The position numbers and the translations under genes were made by a program. The notes under the pieces are model-generated. The model was given only the letters and a program-made list of their open reading frames with translations. It did no database searches and was not told where the DNA came from. From positions 4,836,001 to 4,900,000 of the forward strand of contig JAHREC010000009.1 of assembly GCA_020081605.1 (NCBI GenBank): 64,000 nucleotides of DNA, read 5' to 3'. Shown here piece after piece: positions 57,033 to 64,000 of this stretch (position 1 is the first letter of the stretch; the number at the start of each line of letters is the position of its first letter). The stretch is from Albifimbria verrucaria (Eukaryota > Ascomycota > Sordariomycetes > Hypocreales > Stachybotryaceae).

Positions 57033-58474
57033 GATAAATTGTATGACTATTTAAACTGAGCATTAGTTCAACAAATTTGGCTTGCGATATCGCGTAGTGT
57101 GGTTTGTCATACGAACCGTCATATTCTGGTTGAAGGCCGGCAATCACTCCGGACCCAATGGCCTCGGTTCTGCCACACAAGATGACTGGAGCCCCATTTT
57201 TTACACTTGGAAATGTAAGAGGTTTCTCTTCAACGAGAGCTGGCGAGGAAATTCGATACTCTGCAAGATTGTGGTTGAGTGCAAGAATGAAGAAGAAGGA
57301 AGGGTTTTGGTCAGCAAGTATTGGAATTATCCCCGCAAAGATCCGTCAGCTCAGATAAGGGCCATAACGTCACTCCACATGAAGTCTATTAATATGCCTT
57401 GAGAGGATCGACCAACAAAGTTGCAGCTAACTTAGGGTTTCCTTTGATGCTTGTTGTCTTGCTATCTTGACCCACACCGCTAGTTGTGGCTTTAAATGCG
57501 TGTGAGAATATCTGGTGGCATGGCTCCTGATGTGCCAAAACGATTCGTCCTGAAAAGAGCTCAACTGCCATCAAGATCAATTGCACTCTGGTATTTTGTT
57601 ACGCAATCGCCAGTGAAGAACAAAACTGGAAACTTTTGATAAAGGACCTTTCACTAAGCAATTTCGCAACAGCTTCGTAGTTGGGCGCCCCACCCCAAAA
57701 CTACACATAACTCAATCCTATCTTGCAAATAATGTATGGCAGTTAGCAGTTGCACGACAACGATAGTCCTGCAGACTTAGACTTGGTAAAATAGCATGAG
57801 GTTTGATACATGCACCAGTGAACAAGGTTAACAGTTTCTTGTGGCCGTCCACCAATCATGATTCTGATGAGCTCAACTAATCTGGCGGTTCTCTCTGACG
57901 AATTTGTTGAAAATCAACGCTGTGCCACTCACTGGCCTTGTTAGTAATACGACAGAATATGTGTAGCTGGTTTTCTTGTCGAAGTGAGTGCATGTTAGTT
58001 AACTGGGCAAAGTTATGACATACGATAGCCGTCAAGGTCCGGCCATGATCAAGTGTAGCATTTGGAGAGCGCATACATATTGATAAAGAAAATTCTCTGA
58101 CCCATTTTCGAAGACTAAATAAGTATTAGTTGGACAATTTGTTACGGCTTCTTACTGGGTTGAAGGCTCAGGTATGTGAGCGTTGCAGATGCTCCAAGGG
58201 CTTGTCAAGGAAAAGGCCTACCAACCACACAATTAAATCCATCTCAATTAATGCAACAAGCCCGAGAAAATGATAAGAAAATTCTGATTCAAGTTGAATA
58301 GAGACAAATCAAGACATGAGCTGTTTAATTGGTTGACAGTTCGAATTTAGCACTGCCAGCTGCAGGAGGCCGACCAGCCTGTGTCATGTCCTCACTTTGA
58401 CAACGGACCTGAAAATTCCATCCGTTTGCAACCTTCTTCGACTCTGCCAACACAAAGCACAAGCATATTCCAAG
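57033..58474. other. 1.4-kb intergenic region between divergent genes
   Basis: It holds the promoters of the small minus-strand gene and of the helicase. Frames around 57082-57402 (plus) and 57389-57586 (minus) are unsupported. Confidence 0.4.
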
Positions 58475-61400
58475 ATGGCGCCGACGCGCGACGCCAGCAC
58501 CTCATCACCATGGCAAGCACCTTCTTCCTCTCGCCGAGTGGACATAGTCGGTGACTTTGCGGGAAAGGAGCTCTTCGGCATACACGGCGAAGCCCTCATT
58601 GCCCACTGCCTTCCCAAGGCAAACGTTGATTACGATGGTTAAATCTACATCTATACCCTCCCTTTACTGAATCGGTTTACTAATGTTTGCTTTGCAGAAG
58701 GCTTCCAGCTTCTCCACGCGATCCACGTCATCGAGCGGCTTCTGAACGACCTACACCAGCGAGGATGCAACTTTCACATTCTTTGGTTGGACGATTCCAA
58801 AGATCTTGCCGTTCCCTACGGATCAGGTTCGCAGTCATTCAAGTACCATCTGACCCGGCTCGTCTTGATTCAACATCTGCAATCGCGCCCTAGTCCCCAG
58901 CAGCCAAAATCCGGACCCTCGCACCGAACAAACGCATCAGCTTCGTCTTCCCTTCCGTTTCGAGCCAACAATTTCGAGACTATACGGCAGAAAATTCTCT
59001 GCATTTCATTATGTGTGGCGCCGGCTGGACAAGGCCTGGTAGTCATGGGAAGAATCGTGCTGCCTTTAGAAACAGTCTCGTGTACTCTGGCTTCTCGGTT
59101 GCATTCATAGACAATATTGAGATACGAAGCTCAAAGGTCCATCAGTGCCATTCAGATTATATGGGTGAAGGCTAATGTGGTGTCAGGTTTATATCGACAT
59201 TCTCACAGCGCCGCCACTTTCTGCCGACCCCTTGAGATGGTATCAAGCACAGCGTGCGAGGAAACTTCCCAGTCAGCGTGGCTACATATCACGACACAGC
59301 TAAAATCACACCCTTCAAGCACTGAGGCCAGGTTGACTACTCGGGACAGGATAGGTCTTATCGCCTGCGCGACCATTCTATCTGAAGATCCAGAGGATAG
59401 CCAGTATCACGTTTATGCTTTCCTTTTCACCTTCACCTGTTGAAGCGTGCTAAATTAGCCCAGAGATCTTATCCCAAGCCATGTGACAAGAGCAACGATG
59501 TTTGCAACCGTTTTCTGGAAAAGTTCTCTGCTATCGCAAGCAGCTTGATCAAATACTGGACCGAGCATGAGAGTGCAGATTGGACTGGTACAGACCTATT
59601 CGACCTCGTCGATGGTCGCCTGTATCGACACGCTTTCAGTAACCCTAAACTAACGAATTTGATTGTCGAGGACGGTCTTTACCTGGGTGTAATGCGGAAG
59701 CTTGTTGGCGACGATGCGTCAAAACATTTTTCTCCTTGCTTTTCTGACGGCCCAGCAACCCTGGCCCCAAACCTCCAGGAAGATAGGTCGAATCTGACCA
59801 AGCCCGCATGCACAGTTCTTCCTTTCAGCCACAAAATCATTGACAAATATCTGGCAGACGTGCAATTGAAAACAGATTCTGACAAAGAACCCGATTCAGG
59901 CTCTCGGATCTTCCAAGAGTTGACTCACTGGCATAATGCCAAACGTTCCATCGACCTGAAACAACCCAAAAAGCCTCTTGGCTTCTTGGCAAGGAAACGA
60001 AATCAGAAATTCATGGCTGACACCATTGCCTATTCGGCAAGTTTGACCAACTCGACTGGAAAAAATATTGAGCCTGAAACCATCGTGGTTCAAAAATCAC
60101 TGCCGCTGACTTATAATCGCCAATCTCAGCCACAGAAGCAGAAGAAGCCGCCTGTGACCAAGTCGTCAGGAAAACAGGCTGCCCTAGAGGCAGCCAGAGC
60201 GGTCCAATTGAGGAAGTCAGAAGGCAAAGCACTAAACGTGGTCAACCACTGGCATGAGACTTGTCAAGAGCTTCAGATGGAGCCTCTGAAGGTGAAACAG
60301 TACTTGAAAATGGTCAAGTATTTGTCCAGTCTTTCTCAACCTGACAAAGAAACAGTTGGTGCCGAAATCTTCTTGTACGGCGCACAAATTCTCAGCAGCC
60401 ATCTCAACGCGGCCAAAACAATGTTCAATATAGGCAAACTGAGCGTTCTTGCCTTAGCTTGGTCGAACCTTCACGAGATCGCCAACTGGCCGATGAATAA
60501 AAGCACACGGAAGTACGCCGAGCAGCTAGCCAAGTCCTTCAAGTTGGCCCTCGATCTTCCACAGCCAACCGCACCACTTCGACAGCTACCTTTCGAAGTC
60601 TCGATTCGAAAAGCCGCAATTAGTTTACCACAAAATCAGATTGAATACCAACTTGAGTATTGCGGGCCTTACTTGGATCGCAGTTTCGATCCGACCCCAG
60701 ATCCTCGTGTGCAATTCATGCCGGATGCTTGGCAGCGCAAGGTTCTTGATGCCATTGACGCAAACAGCAGCCTATTCGTGATCGCCCCAACGTCGGCTGG
60801 CAAGACATTCATATCATTCTACGCCATGAAAAAGGTCCTGCAGAATAATGACGACGACGTTCTTGTTTACGTCGCCCCAACCAAGGCTCTTGTCAATCAG
60901 ATCGCAGCTGAGATTCAGGCCCGTTTCTCCAAGTCGTATCGTCATGATGGACGTTCTGTCTGGGCAATTCACACAAGAGACTACCGAATCAACAGTCCAG
61001 TCGGATGCCAGATTCTGGTGACTGTTCCACACATTCTCCAGATCATGCTTTTGGCCCCTTCCCACGCACAAAAGCCGAGTTCTTGGGCGCGACGAGTGAA
61101 ACGCATTATTTTTGATGAAGTGCACTGCATTGGCCAGGCCGATGAGGGAGTTATCTGGGAACAGCTGCTTTTGATGGCACCTTGTCCTATCATCGCATTG
61201 TCTGCAACTGTTGGCAATCCTCTGGAGCTTGGAGATTGGCTTGCTAATGCCCAACGAACGAAAGGCTTCAAATTGGTGACTGTTACGCACTCTACACGGT
61301 ACTCTGATCTGCGCAAGTTCATTTACATGCCTCCGCGGTATTTCTACTTCGATGGCCTCAAGCATGTCGAGCGTTTACCTCTTCCTGGCCTAGATGCAGA

Positions 61401-63833
61401 GGGGAATAATGCCAGGTTCTCATTCATTCACCCGGTAATCAGCATTCTGAGCAGGTAGGTTGATATAAATTTCGTTGTTCACCTTTCCATGATCGTTTTA
61501 CACACCTGGTTCCCGCAAAATCTTACCTCACGCATACCATTACTAATAGATTTTAATAGGGATAAGGGAACGTTGGATGATTTGAGTCTGGAGGCTCGCG
61601 ATTGTCTACGCCTGTGGCAAGCCATGAAGCATCACGAAACAGAAGATTTTCCCATGAGCCCAAGTCTCTCGCCAGACTTTGCCTTGCCCCCTACCCCGAA
61701 AAAGTCGGACGTGGTAAACTGGGAAACAGCGTTGAAACATCAACTATACTTGTGGATGGTGGACTCTCGATCTCCATTTACTAATTGCCGCAAGCACCTC
61801 CAAGACCAGACAGCCCTAAGATACAACGTCGGCAATGACAAGAAAGCAAGTTCCTCCGACTTTTGTCTGCTCCTCGATCTCCGGGACCAAGGTGGCCTGC
61901 CTGCCATTCTGTTCAACTATGACAGACAGGAATGCGAGAACGTCTTAGACATAGTACTCAAGCAATTGAAAGATGCTGAACAAGAGTATCGAAACAAGAG
62001 CCCCTTGTGGAAAAGGAAAATTGAAGGGTTTGAGAAATGGAAGAAGAACATGCAGAAGAGCCAGCAAAGGCCAACAAGACCATCGAAGGATCCTGGCATG
62101 ACAAAGGCGGATCTGGCTCGAGAAGCGGCCAGTCGTGAACAAAGCTCATTTGCAAGCTTTAATCCCCACGATGCCCTTGAAGATTTTAGTTTTGCAGATA
62201 TGACCAAAATTTCTCGCTCAGAGCTCGACAGTTTGCTGTATCCGCTCAAAACACTGGTGAAAGGGCGTTTCATTGAAGGTCTTCGTCGTGGTTTGGGTGT
62301 TCATCATGCTGGAATGAATCGGCAATACAGACAAGTGTAAGTTATTGGTCCCTATTTGAGCAAGCCGAGTTCACTAACATCTTCCCTAGTGTGGAGCTTC
62401 TATTCCGACGATCAGTGCTTACCGTCGTCATTGCAACCGGCACACTGGCACTTGGCATCAACATGCCATGCAAAACTGTGGTGTTCTGTGGCGACTCGCC
62501 TTACTTGACTGCGCTCAACTATCGCCAAGCTTCTGGACGTGCTGGTCGTCGTGGCTTTGATCTACTTGGGAACGTTGTATTCCACAAGATTCAGCCTCAG
62601 CGGGCGATGGAGATCATGTCTGCTCGCCTCCCAGATTTGCGAGGAACATTCCCCATGTCTGTCACTTTAGTACTCCGTCTCTTCGGTCTACTCCATGGAA
62701 CTGAAAACTCGGAATATGCCACTCAAGTGGTCCAATCTCTTTTCACCCAGACTCGACTCTACCTGGGTGGTCCGACAGCTCGAATGTCGATCGCTCACCA
62801 TCTGCGGTTCTCTATTGAGTATCTTCGCCGACAAAGTCTGCTATCTGCTACAGGAGTGCCACTGAACTTTGCAGGTTTGGTTGGTCATTTGTATTTCACT
62901 GAAAATTCTGTTTTCGCTTTCCACTCCTTGCTGAAAGAAGGGTATTTACATGAGCTCTGTGATGAGATCGACGATGAGTGTGAGCAGAAAGATATACTTC
63001 TTGAGCTTGTGCTAATTCTTTCTCATCTATTCTGTCGGTTTCCTTGTTTCCAGTATAACAACAAAGAGTGGCTGAACACGGTTGTTCGCTCCTCGCCGTC
63101 CGTTGTCATACTACCTGAACTTCCAACAGAGGCAGCTAGACTTCTTCGTACACACAATGAAGAAACGCTTGACATATTCTTGAACTATGTCCGCACGTAC
63201 GTAGAGCAACATGTACACACGGTTGACGACGAATTGCCTTTCACAAAAAGAAGTGTGGCTCCAGAGCATCCTATAGAGCTTCCTGATATTGGGATCTGCA
63301 GTCTTCCTGCAACGGTCATCCGCTCTCCCTTTGCTGCACTATCGGGGCTTACAGATGAGTTCAGCAGCATTCATGAGCTGGTTGCGACGGTTCGTGCTGG
63401 GGTGTTCCTTGACGAGAGTGCAATTCCCTACATCCCGATTTATCCCGAGGAAACAAACAATGTTCCATTCAATGCTTACCTGCTAGACTTTTTCAAGCAT
63501 GGAGACATCAACGCACTCGTCCGTGACAATGGTATCAAGCGCGGTGACATTTGGTTTCACCTCAAAGACTTCTCCCTAATACTTGCGACCATTGTAACGA
63601 GTCTGGGGCTTTTCCTCGATTCTGATAATGAGCTTGACGATGCAGCAATGGTCGATGTTGAGAGTGTCGGCAACGCTGTGGAATACCCTCTGAGCTCCGA
63701 TGATGAATCCGATGATCAATTGAAGTCTGACTTGAGTTCTGACTTTGGTGAATCAAGTCTGGTCAATCTCTATAAGGCTATGAAACTTGTCCAAACAGAA
63801 TTTGACGAGAAGTTTAAGAAGGTTTGGGCATGA
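58475..63833 (+). CDS. DDX60-like Ski2-type DExH-box RNA helicase
   Basis: Five exons: 58475..58637, 58698..59136, 59187..61454, 61560..62336 and 62390..63833 (introns of 60, 50, 105 and 53 bp). It is 1,697 aa after restoring three losses (58991-58994, 59228-59231, 59436-59437); all phases then agree. The N-terminal ~500 residues carry the DDX60-specific region (HAIHVIERLLNDLHQRGCNFHILWLDD, SGFSVAFIDNIEIRSSKV). Helicase motifs: APTSAGKT at ~735 (motif I), IIFDEVHCIG at ~840 (II, DEVH), ALSATVGNP (III), GVHHAGMN and LGINMPCKTVVF (IV/V), QASGRAGRRG at ~1262 (VI). A winged-helix and acidic C-terminus follow (SSDDESDD). Ski2-like enzymes unwind or feed RNA to decay; vertebrate DDX60 is antiviral. 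The fungal role is unknown. The gene is near complete in the window. Confidence 0.92.
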
Positions 63834-64000
63834 TTGGATATGAAGACCACGTAGTGCTGAAGAATATTTTGGATCTGAAGCTAAAGTAGAGTGCTGCCTG
63901 AATAAAACTTGTTGGTCTTTTAAAATTTCTTTCTCGGTTGCAAGTGACAAAACTCATATTCCAGGGTCCCCAAGACCTCGGCGCATACATGAAGCGCACA
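63834..64000. other. 3' flank of helicase, right edge of window
   Basis: Presumed 3' UTR. An AATAAA signal lies at 63900-63905, 67 bp after the stop, a plausible polyadenylation element. Confidence 0.45.

Noticed and set aside
5160..63833. Programmed ribosomal frameshifting as explanation of the breaks
   Set aside because: There are too many, they lie in unrelated genes, they fall at plain homopolymers without slippery heptamer plus pseudoknot context, and almost all have the same sign.
1..64000. CRISPR array, rRNA, integron, prophage or bacterial operon signals
   Set aside because: None seen; spliced genes and intron-bearing tRNAs show a eukaryotic nuclear locus.

Overview
The window reads as nuclear DNA of a filamentous ascomycete (Pezizomycotina, most likely Sordariomycetes and plausibly Hypocreales; the order is an inference from the family mix). 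The evidence is short GT..AG introns of about 46-170 bp, often with CTAAC/CTAAT-like branch sites, three intron-bearing nuclear tRNA genes, and characteristically fungal families: PTH11-like receptors, Zn2Cys6 regulators, an NB-ARC/TPR NLR, a fungal secreted phospholipase A2 and a DCR2-like phosphatase. I support about 24 protein genes, 3 tRNAs and a few remnants. No CRISPR array, rRNA, intact transposon or virus was seen.

Layout. 0-5 kb: a conserved fungal protein with an internal duplication, then a gene-poor stretch with tRNA-Arg, tRNA-Met and tRNA-Glu. 5-13 kb: a secreted FAD oxidoreductase, a PTH11-like receptor, decayed reading frames and a conserved fungal protein. 13.9-20.5 kb: the most interesting block, an NLR (NB-ARC plus TPR) divergent from a purine-nucleoside-phosphorylase-domain protein, followed by a gene remnant and a beta-propeller-like protein. 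21-32 kb: secreted phospholipase A2, a PPxY-bearing hypothetical protein, a flotillin, acyl-protein thioesterase and a cAMP-receptor-like GPCR. 34-45 kb: a Zn2Cys6 regulator, an O-methyltransferase, an aldehyde dehydrogenase and a second PTH11-like receptor. 46-57 kb: a DUF1295 membrane protein with N-terminal tandem repeats, a small secreted cysteine-rich protein, a second Zn2Cys6 regulator, a DCR2-like phosphatase, a double-GNAT protein and a small conserved protein. 58-64 kb: a complete DDX60-type Ski2-like helicase of about 1,697 aa.

Best candidate system: the NLR at 13941..16600 begins with a short Gly/Asn/Ser-rich segment (FNGPV-x-G-x-x-FSS...N-x-NY), and the divergent PNP-domain gene at 16913..18155 ends with a recognisably related segment. 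A shared short motif at the NLR N-terminus and at the C-terminus of a neighbouring effector-type protein is the layout of fungal amyloid-signalling pairs. I infer a two-gene receptor/effector cell-death or incompatibility module with a PNP-domain effector.

Important caveat: about 37 reading-frame breaks occur in otherwise coherent genes. Essentially all behave as loss of one base in a short homopolymer (CCC for CCCC, GGGG for GGGGG and so on). This looks like uncorrected sequencing or assembly error rather than pseudogenisation. I describe the affected genes as genes and list each break position.
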